Assembly: GCA_020635515.1 (NCBI GenBank)
Contig: JACJZS010000002.1
Span: 1-64,000 of the forward strand
Reading direction: 5' to 3'
DNA: 64,000 bases
DNA from: Flavobacteriales bacterium
GTDB taxonomy: Bacteria > Bacteroidota > Bacteroidia > Flavobacteriales > Weeksellaceae
Part shown: in pieces, positions 27,572 to 35,617 of the stretch
How positions within the stretch are numbered: the first letter of the stretch is position 1
Layout of the letters: the number at the start of each line of letters is the position of its first letter
The notes under the pieces: generated by a model
What the model was told of the DNA's origin: nothing
What the model saw: only the letters and a program-made list of their open reading frames with translations
The model's database searches: none
Program-made: the position numbers and the translations under genes

Positions 27572-27907
27572 GTGGTAAGATTAATCATATTGTACAAAAA
27601 TTATTTTGTCAAGTTTTATAAACAACAAGATATAAAAGTTCAAGAAAAAATAGAATATGTTTTGGATTTGGTACGATTTGAAAGACAAGTACCAAAAAAA
27701 TTCTTCAAACAACTTGAAAATACTGATGGAATTTATGAAATTAGAGTAATTACAACTTTTAAGAGTATTAGAATTTTGTGTTTTCTAGATGAAGAAAATT
27801 TAGTAGTTTTAGTAAATTGTTTTTTGAAAAAAACGCAAAAAACTCCTAGAAGTGAAATTAAACTTGCAGAAAGACTTAAAAAAGAGTATTTAAAAGATAA
27901 AAAATAA
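27572..27907 (+). CDS. higB: HigB/RelE-type toxin
   Basis: A 111-residue toxin of the phage-derived Gp49-like/HigB type: YKNYFVKFYKQQDIKVQEKIEYVLDLV at the front, then VPKKFFKQLENTDGIYEIRV, TTFKSIRILCFLDEENLVVLVNCF and KKTQKTPRSEIKLAERLKKEY. The family degrades mRNA at the ribosome. The order toxin then antitoxin is usual for higBA. The start is taken as GTG at 27572; the promoter box ends only five bases before it, so the mRNA may be leaderless. The next possible start would cut into the conserved YKNYF block. The gene lies inside the segment bracketed by the duplicated lysS tail. Confidence 0.88.
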   Translation: MVRLIILYKNYFVKFYKQQDIKVQEKIEYVLDLVRFERQVPKKFFKQLENTDGIYEIRVITTFKSIRILCFLDEENLVVLVNCFLKKTQKTPRSEIKLAERLKKEYLKDKK

Positions 27908-27912
27908 CTAAA

Positions 27913-28203
27913 ATGAAAAACACAACAAACTTTGAAGACCTTCTAGTTGAAAAATATGGTTCTAAAGGAACCTCTAAGCGTGACAAATTTGACGCTGACT
28001 CTCTTGCTTTTCGTTTAGGTGTAATGTTAAAAGAAGCTAGGAAAGATGCAAATTTAACTCAAGAAGAATTAGCAGAAAAAACAGGAACAAAGAAAAGTTA
28101 CATTTCTCGTATTGAAAGAGGGTTAAATGATATTCAAGTATCGACTTATTATAAACTAATTCAGATTGGTCTTGGTAAAAATCTAACTATTTCTATAAAA
28201 TAA
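27913..28203 (+). CDS. higA: HigA antitoxin (XRE-type helix-turn-helix)
   Basis: A 96-residue DNA-binding antitoxin five bases after higB. The Xre/Cro helix-turn-helix runs from LGVMLKEARKDANLTQEELAEKTGTKKSYISRIERG, preceded by a ~35-residue leader (DLLVEKYGSKGTSKRDKFDADSLA) typical of antitoxins with HigB. It should neutralise HigB and repress the operon. The TAA stop at 28201-28203 shares its last base with the first codon of the downstream lysS tail copy. Confidence 0.9.
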   Translation: MKNTTNFEDLLVEKYGSKGTSKRDKFDADSLAFRLGVMLKEARKDANLTQEELAEKTGTKKSYISRIERGLNDIQVSTYYKLIQIGLGKNLTISIK

Positions 28204-28238
28204 AAACTGAGAAAAATTTGTTTGTAGAAGTGGTATAA
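28203..28238 (+). repeat. Second copy of the lysS 3' end
   Basis: These 36 bases match lysS 27421-27456 at 28 positions without gaps and encode KTEKNLFVEVV plus TAA, against KTDEGLFVEVV plus TAG in lysS. Four of the seven changed codons are synonymous (three sense codons and the stop). Together with lysS it brackets higBA. Confidence 0.85.
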
Positions 28239-28247
28239 ATTTAAACA

Positions 28248-28436
28248 ATGCACACTCAAAGAAAGAATATAAAGATAGGTCAAGAAGTTAATATTGTATT
28301 AAAAGAAGACCAAAGAACTGGAGAATTAACAGAGGGTACAGTTGCAAAGATATTAACAAAATCTCCCATTCATCCACACGGAATCAAAGTTCAGTTAGAA
28401 GATGGGCAAGTGGGAAGAGTAAAAGAAATTTTATAA
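28248..28436 (+). CDS. YwbE-family protein
   Basis: A 62-residue protein matching the YwbE family (DUF2196): RKNIKIGQEVNIVLKEDQRTGELTEGTV, then SPIHPHGIKVQLEDGQVGRV. It looks like a small beta-barrel and its function is not known to me. It starts 10 bases after the lysS tail copy, so before the higBA insertion it would have been directly downstream of lysS, probably in one operon. The next gene follows after 13 bases. Confidence 0.88.
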   Translation: MHTQRKNIKIGQEVNIVLKEDQRTGELTEGTVAKILTKSPIHPHGIKVQLEDGQVGRVKEIL

Positions 28437-28449
28437 AAATATTAAATAT

Positions 28450-28833
28450 ATGAGTAGAAAATTAATTAGTTCAGGTTCAGATTTTGAAAACATTATGGGT
28501 TATTCAAGAGCTGTGGTTCAGGGAGATATGATTTTTGTTTCTGGTACTACAGGATATGATTATTCTGACATGTCTATATCTGAGGATATTGCACAACAAA
28601 CCGAACAATGTTTAAAAAATATTGAAGCAGCTCTTAACCAAGCCGATTCAAGCTTAAAAGATGTAGTAAGAGTTACTTACATCATTACAAACAAAGAGGA
28701 TTTCTCTAAATGTTATGATGTTTTAGGTAAATATTTTGGAAACGTTAAACCAGCAGCTACGGTTTATGTTGCTGGACTTTTGGATGACAAAATGAAAATT
28801 GAAATTCAAGTTACTGCTGTAAAACAAAAGTAA
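28450..28833 (+). CDS. Rid-family protein lacking the catalytic arginine
   Basis: A 127-residue member of the RidA/YjgF superfamily, recognised by VVQGDMIFVSGTTGYD, the QTEQCLKNIEAALNQADSSLKDVVRVTYII block and the end MKIEIQVTAV. RidA deaminates reactive enamine/imine intermediates with an arginine in PARS; here that position reads PAATVY, so the arginine is absent. It therefore belongs to a Rid subgroup whose chemistry may differ. It is followed by a terminator and is probably co-transcribed with ywbE. Confidence 0.87.
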   Translation: MSRKLISSGSDFENIMGYSRAVVQGDMIFVSGTTGYDYSDMSISEDIAQQTEQCLKNIEAALNQADSSLKDVVRVTYIITNKEDFSKCYDVLGKYFGNVKPAATVYVAGLLDDKMKIEIQVTAVKQK

Positions 28834-28855
28834 ACTCTATTCAAAAATAAATTAT

Positions 28856-28893
28856 ACTCCAAATAAATATTTAAAGTTTGTTTGGAGTTTTTT
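28856..28893 (+). terminator. Terminator after the Rid gene
   Basis: Stem ACTCCAAA/TTTGGAGT with an AT-rich loop followed by a run of seven T. Confidence 0.75.
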
Positions 28894-28900
28894 AATTTTG
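28893..28900 (+). promoter_or_regulatory. TAnnTTTG promoter box for M48 protease gene
   Basis: TAATTTTG begins in the T-run of the preceding terminator and lies 35 bases before the preferred ATG at 28936. Confidence 0.45.
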
Positions 28901-28935
28901 TCTTCTTCTAAAAAATGATAATTACTTCAATTAAA

Positions 28936-30237
28936 ATGAAAAAAAATCTAATCTATCTTTGTTTTTTATTAGCATTTAATTTTATAAATGCTCAAATTCA
29001 GTTAATTGATTCAGCTGATTATACACAAAGAAAAAAAGCAAAAGAAATTTTTAATAACAGGTACGAAAAATACATAGAATCATTAAAAAATCAATACAGC
29101 GGAAAAGTTAGAAAAGAACTCATAAATGGTGTAGAAGACTTTCAAAAAGATTTTACCGAAGAGATTAATGATAAAAACTTCTATTTTGATGATGAATTTC
29201 TAAGTAAAACACAAGAAATAGTAGATAAATTACGCGAAAAGAATAATAAAATCCCTGAGGATTTAAATATTCTAATTAGCAAAAACCCTTCGCTAAATGC
29301 CTATTGTTTAATTGATGGAACATTTGTGGTAAACATAGGTTTGTTTTATTTTTTAAATAACGAAGACCAACTTGCAGGTGTTATTGCTCATGAACTAGCT
29401 CATAAAATTTTAAATCACTCTGAAAAATCACTGGTTAAATCAATTTCTGACCAATACTCTAAAGATTCCAAAGAACAAATATCAAACCTACGAAGCAGTA
29501 AGTATAACAAATCTCAAAAAGCATTTGACTTGTTTAAAAGCAAAATATACGAAAAGGGAAAAATCAAACGACAACACGAAATCCAAGCAGATTCATTAGG
29601 ATTTTTAATTCTAAAAGATTCTGACTACAACAAATACGATTTTGTAGAAACACTTAAATTAATGGAACGATACGATACCTTAAAACCTAAAGGATTATCA
29701 GACTCCATTTATCAAAAAGTTTTTGACTTACCTAATCAAAAATACAATCCAAGTTGGATAAACGAAGAAGATTTTTCTAGTTACGATTACTCAATGTTTA
29801 ACAAGAAATTAGATGAAGATTCACTTGCTTCGCACCCTGAAGTGCAGGAAAGAATAAAATTAATTCAAACTTTTTTTCCTGATTTAAAGGAAAATTCAAA
29901 AACCATTCCTACAAGCGACGAGTTTACAAAACTTCAAAAACGTGCTAAACTTCAACAAATTCCTGGTTTGTACGATTTAGAAGAATACGGATACGCTACC
30001 TATCTTTGTTTACTTAGAATTGAAAAAAATGAAGATGTAGAATTTTATAAAGATTGGTTAGGAAAATGCTTCGATAAGATTTATACCGCACGAAAAGAAT
30101 ACAAACTTAATCGATATTTAGATCGAGTCAATCCCAAGGAACAAAGTAAAAGTTACATTCGTTTTCTTAACTTTATGTGGAATTTAAACCTCGATGAAAT
30201 TAAAAATATCAGAGATTTCTATACAAAAAAATCCTAA
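28936..30237 (+). CDS. Secreted/periplasmic M48-family zinc metalloprotease
   Basis: I choose the ATG at 28936 because the signal peptide (MKKNLIYLCFLLAFNFINAQ) starts there; an ATG 21 bases earlier would add seven residues before it. The mature protein has the zinc site HELAH near residue 152 in AGVIAHELAHKILNH, and a downstream HEIQADSLGF carrying the third ligand Glu, as in M48 peptidases. The C-terminal ~180 residues are not recognised. The role is probably envelope protein turnover (inferred). The stop codon lies within the stem of a terminator shared with the converging gene. Confidence 0.85.
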   Translation: MKKNLIYLCFLLAFNFINAQIQLIDSADYTQRKKAKEIFNNRYEKYIESLKNQYSGKVRKELINGVEDFQKDFTEEINDKNFYFDDEFLSKTQEIVDKLREKNNKIPEDLNILISKNPSLNAYCLIDGTFVVNIGLFYFLNNEDQLAGVIAHELAHKILNHSEKSLVKSISDQYSKDSKEQISNLRSSKYNKSQKAFDLFKSKIYEKGKIKRQHEIQADSLGFLILKDSDYNKYDFVETLKLMERYDTLKPKGLSDSIYQKVFDLPNQKYNPSWINEEDFSSYDYSMFNKKLDEDSLASHPEVQERIKLIQTFFPDLKENSKTIPTSDEFTKLQKRAKLQQIPGLYDLEEYGYATYLCLLRIEKNEDVEFYKDWLGKCFDKIYTARKEYKLNRYLDRVNPKEQSKSYIRFLNFMWNLNLDEIKNIRDFYTKKS

Positions 30238-30257
30238 GTGTTTGCTTAGGATTTTTT
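30227..30257. terminator. Bidirectional terminator between converging genes
   Basis: Perfect stem AAATCCTAAG/CTTAGGATTT with loop TGTTTG, flanked by A- and T-runs. It serves the M48 gene and the converging secreted-protein gene; the M48 TAA lies in the left arm. Confidence 0.85.
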
Positions 30258-30274
30258 TGGTTTTGTTTCAATAC

Positions 30275-31768
30275 TTATAAGTTTAATTTTTCTAAACGAA
30301 TTTGATTGTATTTGTCTTTTTTGTTGTATTCTCGAAGTAAAATATAACCTTCTTTTGCAGGATACGGAGAAATGTAGTATTTATCTTCTTCCGAAGACAT
30401 TTTTATAACTTCTTGTTTTAACTTTCCATCTATAATGGTATTGATAAATAAATTCCAATTCTTCTCTTTGGTTTCTTCATCTTTTTGTTTATCTCTGTAA
30501 AAGAAAACAGCATCTTTTCCATCATTTAGATGCTGAGAAAATAGGTAATCAGAAGAACCATAATAATAACTTTTAGTTTTTTCTTTTTCTTGTACATCAA
30601 CTTTCTCTACATTAAAATCTTTATCTAAATGAAAAATAACCAAATCTGTAGTTTTAAAATTACTATAACCTACTTTTGATTTTTCATTTAAAATAACAAC
30701 TCTTCCATCATTAAAAATTATATAATCTCTTGGAATACTATAATATCCTTTCTCTAACAAAGCATTATCCTTAATTTTAATGAATTTTGAAAAATCTGAG
30801 TTATACCAAACATAATCAATTGAAATTTCTTTTTTGATTTTATCAAAAACCAATCTCGAAAAGCCTTTATCTGTATAGAATCTTTTTAATGTTTGCTTTA
30901 AACTTAGTAATATAAATTGATTCTCGTTATCTTCATATTCAATAGGCGTTGCTATATCATCTTTTCTATCAGAGTAAAATACTTTTGCTACTTGCTCACC
31001 TAATTTCATATCATACACTTCTAAATAAGTAGATACTGCTGTTTTATTACGGATTTCATGTGTTAAATATAAAAATTCATCATCATGGTAGAAAAAATCG
31101 TAATCTTCATCGTATTTTTTATCCGAATGAGTTCCGTAGGTTTTTCTCCAAAGTTCTTTTTTATCTTTGTCGTACATGACGATGTTTTGGTTCTTTAGGA
31201 ATGATTTATGTTTTTGTTCATCAAATACCAAGTAATTTCCATTCTTTAACTCAACTACATACGAATTGTAATTATACCCTTTTTCTTTTAATTCTTTTTT
31301 ATCATCTTTTTTGTTCTGTTTCCATGTTTCATCATCAGGACAATCACTAAACTCTCCGTTTTCATAACATTGAAAATCCTTGTCTACTATTTCGTTTTTA
31401 TCTACTAAAATTCTTTTGGTTTTTGGAAACGCTTTATTCTTGTTAAAATTAAACTTAGGTTTCATGATGATTTCTCCTTTACTATTCATATACGAAACAT
31501 ACTTATACACTTGGCTATCAGATAAAAAATCCTTATTAGCTACAGGATTTAAGTTTTTATCCAAAATATGATATTCATACTTATCCTTTCCTTCTTCCAC
31601 TTCTCCATACGAATACAATGCAAAATATCCGTATAAATCTTCTTCTTTGTAAAGAGGACGAAAATCAACCAAATCTCCTTCTGCTAAGTTTGCTAAATCT
31701 TGAATTTGAGCTTGAACAAATAGAGAAACCACACTCAATATACTTGCTAGCAATAATCTAAAATTCAT
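30275..31768 (-). CDS. Secreted protein of unknown function
   Basis: A 497-residue protein with a clear signal peptide (MNFRLLLASILSVVSLFVQAQ) and no membrane anchor or lipobox. It is rich in Lys, Asp, Glu and Tyr, with repeated strand-like phrases such as YEYHILDKNLNPV, NIVMYDKDKKELWRKTYG and LVIFHLDKDFNVEKVDV. These suggest a beta-propeller or similar repeated-sheet fold, but I recognise no family motif. It has no sorting domain. It is monocistronic between a shared terminator and its own promoter box. No function is proposed. Confidence 0.75.
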   Translation of the reverse strand: MNFRLLLASILSVVSLFVQAQIQDLANLAEGDLVDFRPLYKEEDLYGYFALYSYGEVEEGKDKYEYHILDKNLNPVANKDFLSDSQVYKYVSYMNSKGEIIMKPKFNFNKNKAFPKTKRILVDKNEIVDKDFQCYENGEFSDCPDDETWKQNKKDDKKELKEKGYNYNSYVVELKNGNYLVFDEQKHKSFLKNQNIVMYDKDKKELWRKTYGTHSDKKYDEDYDFFYHDDEFLYLTHEIRNKTAVSTYLEVYDMKLGEQVAKVFYSDRKDDIATPIEYEDNENQFILLSLKQTLKRFYTDKGFSRLVFDKIKKEISIDYVWYNSDFSKFIKIKDNALLEKGYYSIPRDYIIFNDGRVVILNEKSKVGYSNFKTTDLVIFHLDKDFNVEKVDVQEKEKTKSYYYGSSDYLFSQHLNDGKDAVFFYRDKQKDEETKEKNWNLFINTIIDGKLKQEVIKMSSEEDKYYISPYPAKEGYILLREYNKKDKYNQIRLEKLNL

Positions 31769-31785
31769 AATACTGTTTTTTTTTG

Positions 31786-31793
31786 CAAAGGTA
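31786..31793 (-). promoter_or_regulatory. TAnnTTTG promoter box for secreted unknown
   Basis: TACCTTTG on the minus strand, 17 bases before the ATG. Confidence 0.55.
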
Positions 31794-31886
31794 ATCTAAT
31801 TAGTAAAAATTAATATCATAAATGAATTAAAAAAATCCCCTTAATTCCTATAATAATCCTAACTTGCAATTGCATTAATTTTAACA

Positions 31887-32804
31887 ATGAAAAAACTCCC
31901 AAAAAATCCTACTATTGGAATCATAGCACCTGCAGGAGCTGTAAAAAAAGAAGATTTACAACCAACATTAGAGCTAATAAAATCCAAAAATTGGAATTAT
32001 AAACTTTCTAAAAATTTGTATAATTTGTATCAATTTGGTTACAACTATTCAGGAACAGAAAAACAACGAATTTCAGATTTACAAAATGCTTTAGACGATG
32101 ACTCCATAGATGTAATCTGGTGTGCTCGTGGCGGATACGGAGGAGCTCAAATCATTGATTCAGTAAACTTTAGAAAATTTAAAAAAAATCCCAAATACCT
32201 TATTGGATATTCTGATAATACCGTTTTGCATCAAGCAATAAACAAATTAGGAATTCCTTCGTTGCACGGAAATACCATAAAAGTTCTTCCTAGTGGAAAT
32301 ACAGAAGAAAGTTATGAAAGTGTTTTTAATTGTCTTGAAAACCAATCCATGAATTACGAAATCTGTACACACGAATTAAATACACTTGGAAAATCAGAAG
32401 GAATTTTAGTTGGTGGAAATCTTTCGATTATTTACAGTTTACTCGGAAGTAAAACCATTACTAAATTCAAAAATAAAATTCTTTTTCTTGAAGATTGGAA
32501 CGAAAACTTTTATCACATAGATAGAATGATTACTTGTCTAAAACGTGCAGGAATTTTTAATAAAATAAACGGTTTAATTTTTGGTGGATTTACTAAACTA
32601 GACGATAAAGAAGAAAATTTCAATTTTAATCTTCCATTTGATCCGTTTGCTACCAAACTTTTAAGAAATTTAATTGGGAAAACCGATTTTCCTGTATGTT
32701 TTGAGTTTCCAGCAGGACATATCCCAGACAACAGATGTTTAATTATGGGAAGTAAAGTAGAATTAAATATCGAATCAGAAAAAACAACGTTAAAGACCAT
32801 CTAA
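31887..32804 (+). CDS. S66-family peptidase (LD-carboxypeptidase/MccF-like)
   Basis: A 305-residue serine peptidase of family S66. Marks are GIIAPAG at the start, DVIWCARGGYGGAQIID, the nucleophile serine in IGYSDNT near residue 108, GGNLSIIYSLLGS, and LFLEDWNENFYHIDRM with the catalytic-triad Glu region; the C-terminal PAGHIPDN carries the likely His. LdcA enzymes trim the terminal D-Ala of murein tetrapeptides in recycling; MccF relatives cleave other amide bonds, and these cannot be separated here. Cytoplasmic, with no signal peptide. Confidence 0.88.
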   Translation: MKKLPKNPTIGIIAPAGAVKKEDLQPTLELIKSKNWNYKLSKNLYNLYQFGYNYSGTEKQRISDLQNALDDDSIDVIWCARGGYGGAQIIDSVNFRKFKKNPKYLIGYSDNTVLHQAINKLGIPSLHGNTIKVLPSGNTEESYESVFNCLENQSMNYEICTHELNTLGKSEGILVGGNLSIIYSLLGSKTITKFKNKILFLEDWNENFYHIDRMITCLKRAGIFNKINGLIFGGFTKLDDKEENFNFNLPFDPFATKLLRNLIGKTDFPVCFEFPAGHIPDNRCLIMGSKVELNIESEKTTLKTI

Positions 32805-32897
32805 CAACATCTATTTCTTGCAATCTTGAAAAAAAACAAAATTCTATATCCGTATTTTCCATTTCAAAGAGAGCTTTTTCATCTAATAATAAAAAAT

Positions 32898-32905
32898 TAT
32901 ATTTG
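32898..32905 (+). promoter_or_regulatory. TAnnTTTG promoter box for the SpoIIM-MoxR operon
   Basis: TATATTTG, 36 bases before the ATG of the first operon gene. Confidence 0.6.
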
Positions 32906-32941
32906 CAAACCTAACGAATACATACCTAATTACTACTGCTA

Positions 32942-33907
32942 ATGAGAGAAGCTGCATTTGTTGAGCAGAATAAAAAAAAGTGGACAGATTTCGAAAGAAA
33001 TCTAAAATTAAACATTGTTTCCAATCCCGATAAATTAGCAACTCAATACAACGAACTTTCCAATGATTTAGCGTATGCTCAAACGTTCTATCCTAATAGT
33101 AAAACCCAAGAATACCTAAATGAACTCGCCATTTATGCTCATCAATCCATATACAAAGACAGAAAAAACTCATCTAATCAGCTTGCAAATTTATTTAAAT
33201 ACGATGTTCCCAATGCCGTTTACAAAATCAGAAAACCACTTTTTTATTCTCTTTTAATTTTTACACTTGCTTCTGTTATCGGTTGGATTTCTTCTGTTTA
33301 TGACGATTCTTTTGTTCGTTTTGTTCTCAGCGACGGATATGTAGATGAAACCATCGAACGTATAAAAGATGGAAATCCTGCTGGAATTTATGGAGAAAGT
33401 GGAGAAGTTGGTTCTTTTCTTGGAATTACCATAAACAATATAAAAGTTGCTTTTTATGCTTTTGTTTTAGGGATTTTCTTTAGTGTCGGAAGTGGATATA
33501 TTCTTTTTTCTAATGGAATTATGGTAGGTGCTTTCCATTATATGTTTCACAAATACGGAGTTCTTCCCGAAGCAATGTCTGCCATTTGGATTCATGGAGC
33601 TTTTGAACTTTCGGTAATCGTAATTGCTGGCGGTTGTGGAATCGCTATCGGAAATAGTTTTATGTTTCCCAAAACACTCAAACGAATGGATTCTTTTAAA
33701 CAAACTACAAAAACAGCTTCTATAGTTCTGTTGAGCACAATTCCATTTTTTATTGTTGCTGGATTCTTAGAAGGATTTGTTACTCGGCATTACCAAGTGA
33801 ATATTTTTCTTTCCTTATCTATTATACTCGTTTGCTTATCAATTATCGTATTTTATTACGTTTTGTATCCTATACTAATCCATAAAAAAACACCATGGAA
33901 AAACTAG
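32942..33907 (+). CDS. Stage II sporulation M-like membrane protein
   Basis: A 321-residue membrane protein of the SpoIIM/DUF95 family. A ~100-residue N-terminal helical part (EQNKKKWTDFERNL...SNDLAYAQTFYPNS) precedes five or more membrane segments with AFYAFVLGIFFSVGSGYILFSNGIMVGAFHYMF and IHGAFELSVIVIAGGCGIAIG, both typical of the family. It opens a six-gene operon ending in MoxR and DUF58. An RDD-family gene usually accompanies this block in relatives; none is seen here. It overlaps the next gene by 13 bases. Confidence 0.87.
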   Translation: MREAAFVEQNKKKWTDFERNLKLNIVSNPDKLATQYNELSNDLAYAQTFYPNSKTQEYLNELAIYAHQSIYKDRKNSSNQLANLFKYDVPNAVYKIRKPLFYSLLIFTLASVIGWISSVYDDSFVRFVLSDGYVDETIERIKDGNPAGIYGESGEVGSFLGITINNIKVAFYAFVLGIFFSVGSGYILFSNGIMVGAFHYMFHKYGVLPEAMSAIWIHGAFELSVIVIAGGCGIAIGNSFMFPKTLKRMDSFKQTTKTASIVLLSTIPFFIVAGFLEGFVTRHYQVNIFLSLSIILVCLSIIVFYYVLYPILIHKKTPWKN

Positions 33908-34827
33908 ATTTTGTATTCAGAAAAAGACGCGATATCGGACTTTTAATTTCCGATTTCTTAGATTTATTCAAAAAAACGTTTAAACATTTTCATTCAACAA
34001 TACTCACTCTTGCACTTCCTTTTATAAGTATTTTTGTAGCTCTTATTTACTTTGCTTTGTCTTTTGGAAAAGATTTTTTCAATAATCCTAGTAATTCTGA
34101 TATAGAAATCATATTTATTTATGTAGGATTTTTTATGCTTTTATTTATGTTCTTTTTTATGTTCATTTATATTTTTATAACTGAATACGTATTAAAAGTT
34201 TACAAAGCAGGAAATTTGGATTTTACATGGAAAGAAGTCTTACAAAACTGCAAAAAATATTTTTCAAAGTACTTAAAATTCTTTTTGGGAAGCATTCTTG
34301 TGTACCTAATTCTTGCAATTCCTCTAATTCTTGTTAGTTTTATTCTTGCTTTTATTCCTTTTATCGGCGGTTTAATCAATCAATTTATAAGTACTATTTT
34401 GGGGGTTTACATTATCGTTTCTTTCTTTTTGTATAGAGAACGAAATTTTTCTTTATCCGACAGTTTCACACAATCATTTAATTTAATTAAATCTAAACTT
34501 TTTGAATATGCCGTTGCTTCATTCATTTTTAGTTTAATGTTTTTTATCATAATTGGTGTTATTATACTTATTCCATCGTTAATTATCTTTTTTATTTCCT
34601 TTAATTCCTTACAAGATTGGATCGATTTTAATTCTTTCTTTGATTCTTCACTAGGGAAAATAATTGTACTTCTTGGTTCTTTTCTAATGATGCTTATGTA
34701 TATTTTGTTTAGTATGTATTACAGTTTGTTTCATTCGTTGATTTATTTTTCAGCTATCGAAGAGAACTTTCAAGAAGAAACCGAAGATGAAGTCGATTTA
34801 ATTGGAACCACAAAAGACGAGTTTTAA
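33895..34827 (+). CDS. Multi-pass membrane protein of the MoxR operon
   Basis: A 310-residue protein with about six hydrophobic segments, including FISIFVALIYFALSFG, GSILVYLILAIPLILVSFILAFIPFIGG and IIIGVIILIPSLIIFFIS. It begins FVFRKRRDIGLLISDFLDLFKKTFKHF and ends in an acidic tail (ENFQEETEDEVD). I know no firm functional name. Its place between SpoIIM-like and DUF4129 proteins is constant in flavobacterial versions of this operon as I know them. It overlaps the SpoIIM-like gene by 13 bases. Confidence 0.8.
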   Translation: MEKLDFVFRKRRDIGLLISDFLDLFKKTFKHFHSTILTLALPFISIFVALIYFALSFGKDFFNNPSNSDIEIIFIYVGFFMLLFMFFFMFIYIFITEYVLKVYKAGNLDFTWKEVLQNCKKYFSKYLKFFLGSILVYLILAIPLILVSFILAFIPFIGGLINQFISTILGVYIIVSFFLYRERNFSLSDSFTQSFNLIKSKLFEYAVASFIFSLMFFIIIGVIILIPSLIIFFISFNSLQDWIDFNSFFDSSLGKIIVLLGSFLMMLMYILFSMYYSLFHSLIYFSAIEENFQEETEDEVDLIGTTKDEF

Positions 34828-34840
34828 TTTTTTTTATTTA

Positions 34841-35617
34841 ATGAATAAATCCGTTTTTATATATTTCTTTTTCTTTTTTGGATTAATTCATTTATCCGCA
34901 CAAACTCCTTTTGATTCTATTGCTCAAAATCCAGTTGATAATGATTGTAATCTTACTTATTTAAAAGAGATTGATGTAGATTCTACCAAAAACAAAATCC
35001 AACTAAAAGATTCTCTTTTTCCTAAAATCAAAGAAAAGTATTCTGGAAGCCAATTTGATTACGAAGAGCAAAATCAAACAATAGAACGATTTTCTTGGTT
35101 CGACCGATTGACGAAAAAAGTAAATGACTTTTTTAAATCCATTTTTGGTTTTTCAGAAGTTCTTTCATCTAATTCCTTTTTCTATTTCTTAATTCTAATT
35201 GCTTCTTTACTTTTAATTTTTATCATTTATAAATTAGTTGCATCAGGAAGAAAACACATTATAAAAGATGATACAGAAATCGAAAAAGTAGATAATTACA
35301 TAGAAAAGAATTTAGAAAAAGTAGATTTAACAAATTATCTAAAAACAGCGTTAGAAAATAAAAACTACCAACTAGCTATTCGTTATCTGCATCTTTCTAA
35401 CTTAAAATTACTTGCAGAAAAAAACTTGATAGAATGGGAATACAAAAAAACAAATCTTGATTTTTATAACGAACTAAAGCAAAAAAACATCAAACCGCTG
35501 TTTTTAGAAACTTCAAAAATATACGATTACATTTGGTTTGGCGAATTTGAAGTCAGTGAAGAAAGCTTTAAAAAATACGAAGAGATATTTAATAATCTTA
35601 AAAAGCAAATCACGTGA
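34841..35617 (+). CDS. DUF4129 domain membrane protein
   Basis: The start is placed at the ATG at 34841, where a signal peptide begins (MNKSVFIYFFFFFGLIHLSAQ); an ATG at 34802 would overlap the previous gene by 26 bases and put residues ahead of it. The protein is 258 residues with a second hydrophobic span (FFYFLILIASLLLIFIIYKLV) and a C-terminal DUF4129 region (AIRYLHLSNLKLLAEKNLIEWEYKKTN...YDYIWFGEFEVSEESFKKYE). The function of DUF4129 is unknown; it is regularly found with MoxR and DUF58. The end overlaps the next gene by GTGA. Confidence 0.83.
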   Translation: MNKSVFIYFFFFFGLIHLSAQTPFDSIAQNPVDNDCNLTYLKEIDVDSTKNKIQLKDSLFPKIKEKYSGSQFDYEEQNQTIERFSWFDRLTKKVNDFFKSIFGFSEVLSSNSFFYFLILIASLLLIFIIYKLVASGRKHIIKDDTEIEKVDNYIEKNLEKVDLTNYLKTALENKNYQLAIRYLHLSNLKLLAEKNLIEWEYKKTNLDFYNELKQKNIKPLFLETSKIYDYIWFGEFEVSEESFKKYEEIFNNLKKQIT

